DNA of 64,000 bases from JASJAR01 sp039198225 (GTDB taxonomy: Bacteria; Pseudomonadota; Alphaproteobacteria; Rhodobacterales; Rhodobacteraceae). The translations under genes were made by a program, and so were the position numbers. Of this stretch, positions 1-7,675 are shown one piece after another. The notes beneath the pieces are model-generated. The model was not told where the DNA came from, did no database searches, and was given only the letters and a program-made list of their open reading frames with translations. Location: assembly GCA_039198225.1 (NCBI GenBank), contig JBCCTQ010000022.1:1-64000 (forward strand), given 5' to 3'. Position 1 is the first letter of the stretch. Each line of letters starts with the position of its first letter.

Positions 1-110
1 AAACAAGGTATCCCTGAGGACCGAGGTAGACGACCTCGTCGATAGGCCGGAGGTGTAAGCGTGGCGACACGTTCAGCTGACCGGTACTAATTGTCCGATA
101 GGCTTGATTT
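1..110 (+). rRNA. rrl: 23S ribosomal RNA, 3' end (partial)
   Basis: The first ~110 bases match the conserved 3' end of bacterial 23S rRNA: the segment around GTGTAAGCG, the CCGGTACTAAT stretch and the final GGCTTGATT are all recognisable. The gene begins before the window. The transcript should continue into the 5S gene after a spacer of about 100 bases. The exact 3' end is uncertain by a few bases. Confidence 0.95.
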
Positions 111-211
111 GATCCAGTAGAAGGCCGGTTGGTCTGCGGAATTTGTTCCGCCCTACTTCAGATCAAGAGCATACACTTACGTGTACCTGACTTGGCTCTG
201 TGTTCCTTTGA

Positions 212-327
212 TTTGGTGGTCATAGCGCGAGCAAAACACCCGATCCCATCCCGAACTCGGCCGTTAAGTGCCGCTGCGCCGATGGTACTGCGTCTTAAGG
301 CGTGGGAGAGTAGGTCGCCGCCAAATC
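212..327 (+). rRNA. rrf: 5S ribosomal RNA
   Basis: This ~116-base stretch has the 5S hallmarks: TTTGGTGG at the 5' end pairs with CCGCCAAA at the 3' end, and the core contains CCCGATCCCATCCCGAACTCG and TGGGAGAGTAGGTCGCCGCC. It lies about 100 bases after the 23S end, as in an ordinary rrn operon. Ends are set from the terminal helix and may be off by one or two bases. Confidence 0.95.
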
Positions 328-363
328 TAACGAATACAGAGCGTATCTCTCTGACGATGAAGC

Positions 364-393
364 AAAAAAGCCGCCTTTCGAGGCGGCTTTTTT
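364..393 (+). terminator. Rho-independent terminator of the rrn operon (bidirectional)
   Basis: A perfect stem AAAAAAGCCGCCT / AGGCGGCTTTTTT closes over a TTCG tetraloop and has T runs on both strands. It lies 36 bases after the 5S gene and 17 bases past the stop of the opposing porin-like gene, so it can end both transcripts. It also cuts the rrn operon off from the tRNA-fMet gene 4.1 kb downstream. Confidence 0.93.
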
Positions 394-410
394 GTGCCGA
401 AACCAGGCGT

Positions 411-1406
411 CTAGAGGTTCAGCGTGAGACCTGCCAGGAGACCTTGTTCGCCTCGGCCATTGTTCCGACCGGCATCAAATCCGCCAACATAAATATCCAA
501 GAGATCGCTCGCCTTGTAGCTCAGGGAGCCCACGAGGCTTTCCATCCCTCCGCCTTCGGTCGAATTGCCATAGGCGGCCGCCGCTGTGACGTCGCCCCAT
601 TTGTATTCCGTTGCCACCGCGTAAACGTCGGAGACCAATTCCGTCGCGGAGGAGACGACTTTCCTGCGATATTGGCCGATGTCGACCATAACGGCGAAGG
701 TATCGTTCCGGTATCCGACCGTCCCGGTTGTCGCGTCGCGCCGTTGGGTGTTGACGCCCCCATCGTAGCGTTCCCAGCCCGAGACGAGCACACCGGCATG
801 GAAGCCAAATTCGGACACATAATGGATTGTGGCGCTGAAGAACTGGTCGGCCGGGTCGCCCAGAATGTAGTTGTCTGAGACCGCCGCGCCAAATGTCAGC
901 GGACCGACATCGTAATCGGCGCCGATAAAAATCTGATCGGTGCGCTCATAGGGCCAAACTCTAGCGTAGTCGTTCTCGTCGAGATCTTCGAAGAGGCTCA
1001 CCTGCATGCGGTTGGCAGCTGCCAAGGCGGTGCGGACCTCGCCGTCGTAAAAGATTGCCTGGGAGTCGAGACCCCCATAGGCCGCGAAAACCGACAGACC
1101 GGCCAGACCTGCGCCACCGAGATCCTGTTCGACCCCAATCGATGTATTCACCGTTTGCGACGCACGATCCGCAGCGAAAAGCTGCACGAAGGCTGACGTA
1201 TTGGGCGCAAGCTCGATGTCTTGGTAGATCGAGAAGGAAAGCCTCTCATTAAACCCCTCGTCATTGCCGCTATAGGGGTTTTGCCAGTCGGTCACATAGA
1301 GAAACCCCAGATGGACCTCTGGGCTATAGGTGGTGATGTCGGCGGAGGCCGCCGAACCGAGTAATGTGACCGCCGTTGCGACGGAAATGATGCGCCCTAC
1401 TAGCAT
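411..1406 (-). CDS. Porin-like outer-membrane beta-barrel protein
   Basis: A 331-residue protein, presumably an outer-membrane channel or barrel of unknown specificity. The start at 1406 is chosen because it is preceded by CTGGAG and opens a clean signal peptide (MLVGRIISVATAVTLLG, cleavage near SAASA-D). The mature part is rich in alternating polar/aromatic strands, with many Tyr and Asp residues, and ends in GLTLNL, a hydrophobic end consistent with a last beta strand. A longer reading to 1577 would put 57 unlikely residues before the signal peptide. It ends just before the bidirectional terminator that also closes the rrn operon. The family was not recognised beyond the barrel-like pattern; the alternative is a secreted periplasmic protein. 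Confidence 0.7.
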   Translation of the reverse strand: MLVGRIISVATAVTLLGSAASADITTYSPEVHLGFLYVTDWQNPYSGNDEGFNERLSFSIYQDIELAPNTSAFVQLFAADRASQTVNTSIGVEQDLGGAGLAGLSVFAAYGGLDSQAIFYDGEVRTALAAANRMQVSLFEDLDENDYARVWPYERTDQIFIGADYDVGPLTFGAAVSDNYILGDPADQFFSATIHYVSEFGFHAGVLVSGWERYDGGVNTQRRDATTGTVGYRNDTFAVMVDIGQYRRKVVSSATELVSDVYAVATEYKWGDVTAAAAYGNSTEGGGMESLVGSLSYKASDLLDIYVGGFDAGRNNGRGEQGLLAGLTLNL

Positions 1407-1644
1407 ACTGACCACTCCAGTTTCGTTGTCGCCGGGCACCCGCCAAAATTTGCCAAAGGAAGTGTGGAGTGCCGGAATTTCACGAGTTCGTGATATGACG
1501 GTGGTGGAGAAAGCGGCCGAAAGTAGTTCGTATTCGTGACGAATTTCAGTTGTTTCCGTGGGATTTGCCGCTTTCACGGCGCCCTAGGGGCACGGTGGCG
1601 ACGAGAAATGCGGCGTTCGACAAAGAGGGAGTCCCAGCGAAGAA

Positions 1645-1668
1645 CCCCGCCCTGGGGCCAGGACGGGG
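1645..1668 (-). terminator. Hairpin terminator after the VPLPA-tailed gene
   Basis: On the minus strand CCCCGUCCU pairs with AGGGCGGGG (one G-U pair) around a six-base loop and is followed by TTCTT. It starts about 40 bases past the stop of the 1707-2405 gene. The short T tract makes it a moderate terminator. Confidence 0.6.
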
Positions 1669-1706
1669 CTCAATTCTTTTGTGTCGCGGGCATCAGCCCG
1701 CAAGCG

Positions 1707-2405
1707 TTAGGCGTTCTTCTGCGCGCGCTTCCGGCGCCAGCTGCCAAAGGCAAAGCCGGCCAAAGGTGCGGCGAGAAGCGGCAACGTGGCCGGGATCGGG
1801 ACCACGGTCGCGTCCCGGTTGGCCTCGTCCCAACCGATCCACTTTCTGCCGTTGAAGCAGTTCAGCTCATCGGAGTTCGGGTCGAAATAGCTGCCGGTGC
1901 AAGAGCCGAACGCGTCGACGACCGGATGCAGCCACGTGCCGATCTTCTCGTCGAACCCAAGCCCGACCCATTCGTCGCCGAGGTCGGTCCGGGCTTTGAG
2001 ATCGGCCAATTCCAGGTGAAGGCTAAACGTGTCTTTGCCGTCATCGGTCACCTTCGTGACCGCGTTCTTCCAAACCTGGAGCAACGGACCGCTGTTGTTC
2101 TGCGGTTTGTTAAAGCCACCGGTGTATTGATAGGCCCAGACTTGGGTCATGTCGGTATAAAAGATCGCGTACTTGTCCCGGGTGCCGCTCTGCGGCATCG
2201 GGCCGTCATTCACGACCCACCATGCACCATCTACACCGTTGCCGGATTCGACCGCGAAGCTGAGTTTAAAATCGTAAGTGACGTCGTTGAAACGGTACGT
2301 CGAGTCGACGCCGTTCACATTGGTCGACGTATATTCATACGTCGTTGCACTGGCTGTGGTGCCGAGTGCTGCGGCGAACAATGCCGCGGTTACTGGTCTG
2401 AACAT
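1707..2405 (-). CDS. Secreted protein with VPLPA-CTERM-type sorting tail
   Basis: A 232-residue exported protein of unknown function. The start at 2405 follows GGGGAAG and gives a short signal peptide (about residues 1-20, ending TTASA). The C-terminus has the three parts of an exosortase substrate: a VPIPATLPLL motif, a hydrophobic helix and a final basic cluster (WRRKRAQKNA). This matches the VPLPA variant of PEP-CTERM tails known in Rhodobacterales, where a dedicated exosortase removes the tail; no exosortase gene is in this window. The body is rich in Thr, Asn, Asp and Trp and contains two cysteines late in the chain that could form a disulphide. It sits as a single gene between its own hairpin terminator and a 0.4 kb leader region. 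Confidence 0.72.
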   Translation of the reverse strand: MFRPVTAALFAAALGTTASATTYEYTSTNVNGVDSTYRFNDVTYDFKLSFAVESGNGVDGAWWVVNDGPMPQSGTRDKYAIFYTDMTQVWAYQYTGGFNKPQNNSGPLLQVWKNAVTKVTDDGKDTFSLHLELADLKARTDLGDEWVGLGFDEKIGTWLHPVVDAFGSCTGSYFDPNSDELNCFNGRKWIGWDEANRDATVVPIPATLPLLAAPLAGFAFGSWRRKRAQKNA

Positions 2406-2844
2406 GCAACTTCCCCAAGAGTTATCGAGCCTCTGAGAGAATTTTAGCTTTAGGGCCGTGAAGTTGGGAGGCTGACGTAGGGAAAAAACAGGCGCGTTGC
2501 CGAAACAGAAACAGAACAAGCGCCGCGCGGTTGTTAGCAGCGGTGTTCGTGAACAAAGGGCCCGTGTGCCATGAAACAATCCTCTTCTCACGGGGAATTG
2601 TGTCAAACGGCACGATTCGTCCCATCGACCGCCTGGTCTGCAGAAGCGACACTCGCCCAATGGAAATCAGCCTCCCATGGAGCGTCTCGCACCTAGCCCT
2701 CTGCGCCCGTGCCGAGGGTTCACGGGACAGCAGGCGCAGAACCTCATTTAAGGAGCCAGACCTGTCGGAATTCGACCTCTCGGCGTCGCAGGGGCCTCGC
2801 ATCCGGCCGATTGCTCGCCTATGCTGGTCCACCACGGGGGAAGA
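2406..2844. other. Intergenic region between divergent genes, no gene seen
   Basis: This 439-base gap separates the minus-strand VPLPA gene from the plus-strand membrane/cNMP gene, so it must hold both promoters. Reading frames here lack ribosome sites and coding character. A short run of GAAACA repeats lies at 2502-2515. No convincing operator or small RNA was identified. Confidence 0.5.
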
Positions 2845-3543
2845 ATGAGTTTATTGACTGCAGCCGACATTTTCGTTTTCGGCGCCGCACTGAGCTACAT
2901 CATCGGATACTTGATCATTAACCAAGTGGTCCTGCGGCTATTCTTCCTCGCCGGGACAACGTTCTACGTGATCTACTATTCTGTGGCCACGGAGACCCCG
3001 CTATGGGCCGCAATCTGGACCAGCGTCGCATTAGGTATCGCCAACCTTATCGGTCTTTGGATCCTTCTGTCGTCGCGCAGCAGGCGGGCTCTCACGCCAG
3101 AACTCGTGGACCTCTATGATGGTTTCGAGAACTTCCGTTCCCTTCCCCCGGGCGACTTTCGAGCCATTGTCGGTGCAGCGCGGCGTATGAACGTCGAGGC
3201 GAGGACGACGATCCTCAATGAAGGTGCGCCGAACGACATGCTGTACTTTCTGCTCAGCGGGACTGCGGAAACTGAAAAGCGGGGCCATCGGTTTTCGCTT
3301 CCGGCGGGGATCTTCATCGGCGAGGTCTCTTATATGCTGAGTGAGCCGGCGGCGGCGACGGTGACGGTCGATGCCGGATCGGAGATGCTTGTCTGGGATT
3401 TTGAGACGCTCCGGAAACGATCGCGGCGTCCTCGGTTTAGGCTCGCGCTCGAAGCGATGGTGTCGCGGGACTTGTCGCGGAAGGTTGGCCATGCCGTCGC
3501 GCCCGATGACATGCGCTTGCCGATCTGTCGCGAAACGGCGTAA
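2845..3543 (+). CDS. Three-helix membrane protein with cyclic-nucleotide-binding-like domain (Popeye-like architecture)
   Basis: A 232-residue protein with three hydrophobic segments (about residues 8-25, 30-47 and 52-72) and a cytoplasmic domain from about residue 95 with the cNMP-binding fold pattern (FxxLPPGDF, ILNEGAPNDMLYFLLSG, FIGEVSYML). This layout resembles Popeye-domain proteins and their bacterial relatives, which sense cyclic nucleotides at the membrane. The phosphate-binding cassette has the conserved Gly-Glu but reads SEPAAATV where cAMP binders carry an Arg, so ligand binding is doubtful. The start at 2845 is preferred over 2821 because GGGGGA lies just upstream and the helix follows at once. 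It stands alone, 51 bases before nei. Confidence 0.7.
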   Translation: MSLLTAADIFVFGAALSYIIGYLIINQVVLRLFFLAGTTFYVIYYSVATETPLWAAIWTSVALGIANLIGLWILLSSRSRRALTPELVDLYDGFENFRSLPPGDFRAIVGAARRMNVEARTTILNEGAPNDMLYFLLSGTAETEKRGHRFSLPAGIFIGEVSYMLSEPAAATVTVDAGSEMLVWDFETLRKRSRRPRFRLALEAMVSRDLSRKVGHAVAPDDMRLPICRETA

Positions 3544-3594
3544 CGCCAGAAAAGAGCCGCGCTCGACCCGGAGCGCATATGAGCAGGAAAGAGG

Positions 3595-4383
3595 ATGCCC
3601 GAGGGTCATACGATCCACCGCGCCGCACGCGACCAGCGGGCGATGTTCGAAGGCCAGCGGCTTGACGTGAGTTCACCCCAAGGCCGCTTCGCGCAGGGGG
3701 CGCGGCTGATCGACGGGGCGACCTGCACCGGCACCGAGGCCGTCGGAAAACACATGCTCTACCATTTCGACAATGGCCGGACGCTCCATATTCATCTCGG
3801 CCTTGCGGGGACTTTCCGCCCCCAGGTCCAGCCGGCCGATCCGCCGCGCGATGTGGTGCGGGTGCGCCTCTCGGGGCCGAGCCATGTGATCGACATTGTG
3901 GGTCCGAATACTTGCGAATTGTTGGAGGCGGCCGAACTTGACGGGTTTCGGGCGCGCTACGGGCCCGATCTTCTGGCCGATGCGCCGGAGCCTGAACGGG
4001 CGATCGCCCGGATCCGAAAAAGCCGGGCAGCGATTGCGCGCCTTTTGATGGACCAGAAGGTGATCGCCGGGATCGGCAATATCTACCGCGCGGAGATCCT
4101 TTGGCTGCGGGGCATTCACCCTCTCACCCGCGGCGCCGATCTTTCGGAAGAGGAGTTGCAGGGGCTTTGGGACGAGATGCGGGCGCTTCTCCAAATCGGT
4201 GTGGAGCGGAACTCGATCATCACCAACCGGGCGTATTTGAAGGCCGGGAGGGGGGTGGGCGAGCGCACGAATATCTTTGGCAAGGTAACTTGTCCCAAAT
4301 GCAAGGGTCCGGTGGAGAAGTCGAAACTCGCGGCGCGCACGCTCTACCATTGCCCAAACTGCCAGGCCCCGCGCCCGAGCTAG
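3595..4383 (+). CDS. nei: Fpg/Nei-family DNA glycosylase (endonuclease VIII-like)
   Basis: A 262-residue base-excision repair enzyme that removes oxidised bases and nicks the strand by beta,delta-elimination. It begins MPEGHTIHR, giving the catalytic Pro2 and Glu3; the H at position 5 is typical of Nei rather than Fpg. Lys52 sits in the catalytic loop (GKHML). The middle carries the helix-two-turn-helix (GIGNIYRAEIL), and the end carries a zinc finger with cysteines 233, 236, 253 and 256. Length is normal. It is a single gene upstream of tRNA-fMet. Substrate preference cannot be read from sequence. Confidence 0.93.
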   Translation: MPEGHTIHRAARDQRAMFEGQRLDVSSPQGRFAQGARLIDGATCTGTEAVGKHMLYHFDNGRTLHIHLGLAGTFRPQVQPADPPRDVVRVRLSGPSHVIDIVGPNTCELLEAAELDGFRARYGPDLLADAPEPERAIARIRKSRAAIARLLMDQKVIAGIGNIYRAEILWLRGIHPLTRGADLSEEELQGLWDEMRALLQIGVERNSIITNRAYLKAGRGVGERTNIFGKVTCPKCKGPVEKSKLAARTLYHCPNCQAPRPS

Positions 4384-4505
4384 CAAAACACCTCTACGGC
4401 TACCGCAACGAATTTCCAAAAGGCGTTTCGCGTCGCCGCCGCTACAAAAGCGCCGAACCACCCTTGCGGCCTATCGCGATTGGCTCTAGGGATTGCCGCC
4501 GGTGA

Positions 4506-4582
<77 letters not shown>

Positions 4583-4641
4583 AACTTCCGTTCATGGACA
4601 GTCATTTCGCAGGCATCACCTGTGCGGCGGAGTAAATCTTG

Positions 4642-5370
4642 CTACTTCGACCGGTCCGTCACCAAGAGCTTACTATAGACCGGGATATGGTTGGCATGTT
4701 CGCGCATCAAGGTCTCGGCGCGGAACGTGTCGCGGCGGGTGATCGCGTCGAGGATAACCCGGTGCTGCATGTTGCCAAAGCGCATTCGCATCAATTCCTC
4801 TCCGGCGAGGTCTTCGTTGAAGACAACTGTGCCGAGCCCCAACAACGGAAAGTGTTCGAGCCTGGCGAAGGCGAACCGGATGAACTCGTTGCCGCACTCG
4901 CCCATGATACGCTCGTGAAACTCTATGTTGGCATCCTGGTAGGCGATGACGCATTTTTCGATGGGCAGACCGCTCGCCAGTATCCGGTCCATCTCATCCA
5001 TGGAGTCTTTCAACTCCGCCACGCTCTCTTCGTCCATGCCGTCGCGGGCCAGCGCGCCGGCGGCCAAGCCTTCGAGCACGCCCCGGACCTCGTAGGCCTT
5101 TGAGAGATCGTCGAAGCTGAACGACAGCACCGTGTATCCGCGCCCATCGCGTTTCTTGATCAGCCCCTCGACTTCCAGAGCACGGAGCGCGAGCCGCGCA
5201 GGTGTGCGAGAGACCTGAAACATCTCAGAGACTTGCACCTCGCTGACCTTGACGCCGGCCGCGAGTTTTCCGTCCATAATCATTTGACGGAGCGCCGTTA
5301 CGAGGCGCTTGTCAGACGTCGAGACCTCCGCGGCCGATGCAGCCAGGTCCGTTGCGGAATTTTCGTTCAT
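4642..5370 (-). CDS. GntR-family transcriptional regulator, FadR/FCD subfamily
   Basis: A 242-residue regulator with an N-terminal winged helix-turn-helix (about residues 20-85; VSEVQVSEMFQVSRTPAR is the recognition region, then GLIKKRDGRGYTV) and a C-terminal FCD ligand domain (about 95-235). The FCD metal/ligand residues are visible: NIEFH, then H in NMQHRVI and H in REHANHI. The start at 5370 follows GGGAGA; a longer frame to 5451 lacks a ribosome site. It is transcribed away from the large transport/dehydrogenase operon that starts at 5549, so it very likely controls that operon and itself from the shared 178-base region, with an organic acid or related metabolite as effector. The effector is not known. 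Confidence 0.9.
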   Translation of the reverse strand: MNENSATDLAASAAEVSTSDKRLVTALRQMIMDGKLAAGVKVSEVQVSEMFQVSRTPARLALRALEVEGLIKKRDGRGYTVLSFSFDDLSKAYEVRGVLEGLAAGALARDGMDEESVAELKDSMDEMDRILASGLPIEKCVIAYQDANIEFHERIMGECGNEFIRFAFARLEHFPLLGLGTVVFNEDLAGEELMRMRFGNMQHRVILDAITRRDTFRAETLMREHANHIPVYSKLLVTDRSK

Positions 5371-5443
5371 TCTTCTCCCAAGCCGACGCTGGGCCGGCGA
5401 AATTATGTATCCATATTTGGCGTCTTTCCTGCAAGCGCTCGAT

Positions 5444-5478
5444 TTTTGCATAGCAGGATCGGCTAAATGGATGCAAAA
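5444..5478. promoter_or_regulatory. Candidate GntR operator: TTTTGCAT ... ATGCAAAA inverted repeat
   Basis: A perfect 8-base inverted repeat (5444-5451 and 5471-5478, 19-base spacer) lies between the regulator and the operon it faces. A weaker second pair, TATCCATATTT near 5408 and AAATGGATGCA near 5465, overlaps it. Position and symmetry fit an operator for the adjacent FadR-type regulator; the assignment is inference. Confidence 0.45.
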
Positions 5479-5548
5479 TTAACAGGCGGGCGCGATTCGC
5501 AAAGACGGGCAAACCGTCGCGGTGACGCCCGATCTTTGGGAGGACAAC

Positions 5549-6757
5549 ATGATCCGTAGACACTTGATCGCGCTCGCGTCGGCGAGCGCAATGGCAGTTG
5601 GTCTTTTGGCTGGCACCGCGGCTCTGGCAGAGGGCGTAATCAAGGTGGGCGCCATCGCGCCGAAGACCGGTCCGCTGGCAGGCGGCGCCGTTGTGACGCA
5701 ATGGCCGAATATCCAGCTTTGGGTGGAGCAGGTGAATGCGCGGGGCGGGCTCAATGTGGGCGGCACGATGATGCCAATCGAGCTCATCGAGTATGACGAC
5801 AAGACGAACCCGGGAGAGCACATCAAGCTTGCACAACGGCTGGCCGAGCAGGATCAAGTCGACTTTGTCGTGGCCCCCTACGGCACAGGTTTCAACATCG
5901 CCGCCGCGCCAATCTATGGCCGTTACGGCTACCCGATGATCGCGGTCTCAGCGATCACCGACAAGATGGACGAACTCACGAGCAGGTTTCCCAACCTTTT
6001 CTTCACCCTCGGCACTACTTCGGCGTTTATCGAAGGGGTGACTGAGATTTTGGTCGAGCAACGTGACGCGGGGAACATCGGCAACCAGGTGGCCATGGTG
6101 AATGTGGCCGACGCGTTCGGTATCGAGATGGCCGACATTGCGCGCGAGAAGTTTCCTGAAGCGGGCTTTGAAATTGTCTATGATAAATCCTACCCCCTCG
6201 GGACGCCTGACCTCAGTCCGGTCATGAAGGGCGTCAAGGAGACAGGTGCGGATGCGTTCATTGCTTGGTCTTACCCGCCCGACAGTTTCGCGCTCGCCGA
6301 ACAAGCGATCGTCGAGGATCTCGATGTCAGCATTTACTATTCCGCAGTGGCCACGAGTTTCCCGGCCTTTGGCAAAGCTTACGGCAACAAGATCAACAAT
6401 GTCCTCGGCGCGGGCGGCACCAATGTCGATGATCCGGCCATCGCCGAATACCGCGAGGCCCATCTCGATATCACCGGGCAAGTGGCGGATTATTGGGCGT
6501 CGGCGAATACCTATGCCGCGCTCCAGATCCTTGAACAGGCGATCACGGGAGCGGGTACGTTAGACCGGGACGTCGTGACCCAATACATCAAGGACAATTC
6601 CTTTGACACCGTGATGGGCACGCTGACATTCGAGAACAATGTGAGCGAGACGTTCTGGTCGGTCGGCCAATGGCAAGACGGCGTATTCCGCGGGGTCAAA
6701 GGGTCGAATGTGGATGGGGCCGTGCCGGTCCGTCTGAAGGAAGGCTGGGCCGAGTAA
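5549..6757 (+). CDS. ABC transporter periplasmic binding protein, branched-chain amino acid family
   Basis: A 402-residue type-I periplasmic binding protein (Peripla_BP_6 type) that would deliver its ligand to the permeases encoded next. The start at 5549 follows GGGAGGA and opens a signal peptide of about 27 residues ending AALAEG. The mature start VIKVGAIAPKTGPLAGG is typical of the LivJ/LivK/urea/amide-binding group. First gene of a long operon. The ligand is unknown; the downstream aldehyde and short-chain dehydrogenases suggest an alcohol, aldehyde or aromatic compound rather than leucine. A strong hairpin follows the stop and may stabilise this message relative to downstream genes. Confidence 0.88.
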   Translation: MIRRHLIALASASAMAVGLLAGTAALAEGVIKVGAIAPKTGPLAGGAVVTQWPNIQLWVEQVNARGGLNVGGTMMPIELIEYDDKTNPGEHIKLAQRLAEQDQVDFVVAPYGTGFNIAAAPIYGRYGYPMIAVSAITDKMDELTSRFPNLFFTLGTTSAFIEGVTEILVEQRDAGNIGNQVAMVNVADAFGIEMADIAREKFPEAGFEIVYDKSYPLGTPDLSPVMKGVKETGADAFIAWSYPPDSFALAEQAIVEDLDVSIYYSAVATSFPAFGKAYGNKINNVLGAGGTNVDDPAIAEYREAHLDITGQVADYWASANTYAALQILEQAITGAGTLDRDVVTQYIKDNSFDTVMGTLTFENNVSETFWSVGQWQDGVFRGVKGSNVDGAVPVRLKEGWAE

Positions 6758-6765
6758 CCTGGTGG

Positions 6766-6787
6766 AGGGCGGGATTTATCCCGCCCT
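6766..6787 (+). terminator. Intercistronic hairpin between binding protein and permease genes
   Basis: A perfect 9-base stem, AGGGCGGGA / TCCCGCCCT with a TTTA loop, starts 8 bases after the binding-protein stop. No T run follows, so it is more likely an mRNA-stabilising or attenuating element that lets the binding protein be made in excess than a full terminator. It also sits just before the puzzling permease start. Confidence 0.65.
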
Positions 6788-6835
6788 AACGACCTTCGGG
6801 GCTATCCAATTCTCGACATCCTGATCTCTGGGCTT

Positions 6836-7675
6836 TTGCTGTCAGGCACCTATGCGCTCGTCGCCATGGGGCTCAACCTGCAATACGGCGTCGCGCGGAT
6901 CATGAACCTTGCCAATGGCGAGGTACTGGTTCTTGGCGCCCTTGCGGCGTTTTGGCTCTTCACCACGGCCCAACTCAGCCCGCTTTTGACCGTGATCCTC
7001 GTCGCACCGATCAGCTTTGTCGGGAATTGGTTGATCTACCGGTTTTTGCTGACGCCCCTGGTGCGCCGCTCGAAAACCCAAGGGGCGCTCGAAGTGGATT
7101 CGATCCTCGCCACCTTCGGGATCTCCTTCATCATCATCGGCGTGATGGTCTCCATCGAAGGCGGCTTTTTCGCATATAATTATCTGAGCGACCCCGTCTC
7201 GATTATCGGCTCCACGACCTCGCTAAATCGGGTCATCGCGTTTCTGATCGCTCTTGCCATCGGTGCCGCGCTCTATCTTTGGCTTTACCTCAGCCGTTCA
7301 GGCGTCGCGGTGCGCGCGGTCGCCGTTTCGACGGAGGCGTCCGGTCTCGTGGGCATCAATGTTACCCGCGTTTCCGCGCTGGCCTTCGCGCTTGGCGGGG
7401 CCATTACAGCCGTGGGCGGCGCACTCATCTCGACCTTTATTACGCTCGATGCGTCCATTGGTGTTGTCTTCACCCTGAAAGCGCTGATCATCGTCATCAT
7501 GGGCGGCGTGGGCGATATTCGCGGCGCCATCGTTGCGGCAGTTATCCTCGGCATCGTCGAAACCGCGGTGGCCACGTTCATCGATCCGGGCCTGACGCTG
7601 GCCTCCGCATATTTGATCTTTGTCCTGATCTTGCTCTTCCGCCCCCAAGGCTTGTTTGGGAGACGCACCGCATGA
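6836..7675 (+). CDS. ABC transporter inner-membrane permease, LivH type
   Basis: A polytopic permease (279 residues from TTG 6836) with the LivH signature near its start (ALVAMGLNLQYG, then RIMNLANGE) and the coupling-loop region IMGGVGDIRGAI near the end. It pairs with the LivM-like protein encoded next, overlapping it by ATGA. The start is problematic: TTG at 6836 cuts into the first transmembrane helix, while the same frame stays open upstream to the binding-protein stop at 6757 and encodes YPILDILISGLLLSG, which is what LivH proteins normally have. No ATG, GTG or TTG occurs in those 26 codons, so the true start may be ATT 6809 or another rare codon. The coordinates here use the first canonical codon. 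Confidence 0.85.
   Translation: MLSGTYALVAMGLNLQYGVARIMNLANGEVLVLGALAAFWLFTTAQLSPLLTVILVAPISFVGNWLIYRFLLTPLVRRSKTQGALEVDSILATFGISFIIIGVMVSIEGGFFAYNYLSDPVSIIGSTTSLNRVIAFLIALAIGAALYLWLYLSRSGVAVRAVAVSTEASGLVGINVTRVSALAFALGGAITAVGGALISTFITLDASIGVVFTLKALIIVIMGGVGDIRGAIVAAVILGIVETAVATFIDPGLTLASAYLIFVLILLFRPQGLFGRRTA

Noticed and set aside
129..878. Open frame crossing the 5S rRNA and the end of the porin-like gene
   Set aside because: It runs through the 5S gene and the terminator and is antisense to a convincing coding region.
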